From the NCBI GenBank assembly GCA_034408745.1, contig JAWXCM010000416.1:1-5813 (forward strand): a stretch of DNA of 5,813 bases, given 5' to 3'. The position numbers were made by a program, and so were the translations under genes. Under the pieces are notes generated by a model, which saw nothing but the letters and a program-made list of their open reading frames with translations, ran no database searches and was not told where the DNA came from. Shown here piece after piece: positions 5,552-5,813 of this stretch (its first letter is position 1; each line of letters opens with the position of its first letter). The DNA is from JAWXCM01 sp034408745. GTDB lineage: Bacteria; Acidobacteriota; Terriglobia; Bryobacterales; Bryobacteraceae.

Positions 5552-5813
5552 ACAACAAACTCCTGCTGGCCTACTACGGCGACGACTTCACCGGCTCGGC
5601 CGACGTGATGGAAGCGCTCGCCCGCGCCGGGTTGCACACCGTCCTCTTCCTGAAACCGCCGGATCAGGAAGCGCTGGCCCGGTATCCGGACCTGCGCGCG
5701 TTCGGCATCGCTGGCGGCTCGCGCACGATGTCGCCCGAGGAAATGGAGCGCGAACTGCCGCCCGCGTTTGCCGCCCTCCAGGCGAGTGGCGCCCGCATCG
5801 CACACTACAAGAT
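5548..5813 (+). CDS. Four-carbon acid sugar kinase family protein (DUF1537), OiaK-like candidate, 3'-truncated by the window edge
   Basis: The first 88 residues are visible and the frame stays open to the edge. The N-terminus MNNKLLLAYYGDDFTGSADV is the diagnostic sugar-acid-binding start of DUF1537 kinases, with the DDFTGSAD motif at 12-19. It is followed by the family's ALARAG...VLFL strand, GIAGGSRTMSPEEM and a final ARIAHYK segment. Family members phosphorylate sugar acids with ATP in the cytoplasm: 3-oxo-tetronates (OtnK), threonate/erythronate (DtnK) or 3-oxo-isoapionate (OiaK). The adjacent RuBisCO-like gene favours the last. No Shine-Dalgarno lies before ATG 5548. The ATGA overlap with the GxxExxY stop suggests translation is coupled to that gene. 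The ATP-binding C-terminal domain lies beyond the window. Confidence 0.9.
   Translation, partial: MNNKLLLAYYGDDFTGSADVMEALARAGLHTVLFLKPPDQEALARYPDLRAFGIAGGSRTMSPEEMERELPPAFAALQASGARIAHYK

Noticed and set aside
1..5813. tRNA, rRNA, CRISPR array or riboswitch
   Set aside because: No cloverleaf, conserved rRNA segment, regularly spaced direct repeats or known aptamer pattern was seen in the intergenic gaps.

Overview
The window is a GC-rich bacterial segment with every gene on the + strand. The style suggests Verrucomicrobiota, or less likely another member of the PVC group. The clues are a secreted Ig-like plus LamG-type protein ending in a 'YRLR' C-terminal module, a secreted apiosidase-like glycosidase, starts without Shine-Dalgarno sequences, and CRCRGAG-type inverted repeats near a GxxExxY gene. 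This assignment is inferred from protein style, not from a marker gene.

Layout: (1) 3-1385 is the C-terminal part of a large secreted protein with an Ig-like domain, a LamG-like jellyroll and a C-terminal module. It is closed by a perfect 13-bp terminator hairpin at 1403-1434. (2) 1634-3277 is a secreted protein with an N-terminal DUF5060-like domain, a DUF4038/GH140 apiosidase-like barrel and a C-terminal 'collagen-binding-like' beta domain. (3) 3322-3391 is a long imperfect palindrome between genes. (4) 3402-4676 is a complete RuBisCO-like protein (form IV type). It keeps the carbamylated-Lys/metal triad and the loop-6 Lys but has lost other RuBisCO residues. (5) 4727-5551 is a tandem two-domain GxxExxY (PDDEXK_3-like) protein. 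Its gene sits almost exactly between a pair of ~29-34 bp inverted repeats (4685-4718 and 5514-5546). (6) From 5548 to the edge runs the N-terminus of a DUF1537 / four-carbon acid sugar kinase.

Working model: the glycosidase, the RuBisCO-like protein and the DUF1537 kinase fit one pathway, D-apiose use. An apiosidase-like enzyme would release apiose from plant wall pectin outside the cytoplasm. After oxidation to apionate and 3-oxo-isoapionate by enzymes not in this window, the kinase (OiaK-like) would make 3-oxo-isoapionate-4-phosphate. The RuBisCO-like protein (OiaX/OiaT-like) would then cleave or decarboxylate it. The families are read from sequence and the pathway is established elsewhere, but the assignment here is inference.

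The most unusual feature is the GxxExxY gene wedged between the two pathway genes. Its flanking inverted repeats encode its own C-terminal tail and the leader of the kinase gene. Joining the ATGA at 4673 directly to the ATGA at 5548 rebuilds a clean RLP-stop/kinase-start overlap behind a GGAGG ribosome site. This suggests a repeat-bounded cassette inserted into a compact operon. The palindrome at 3322-3391 has the same two-box architecture and may be an empty relative.
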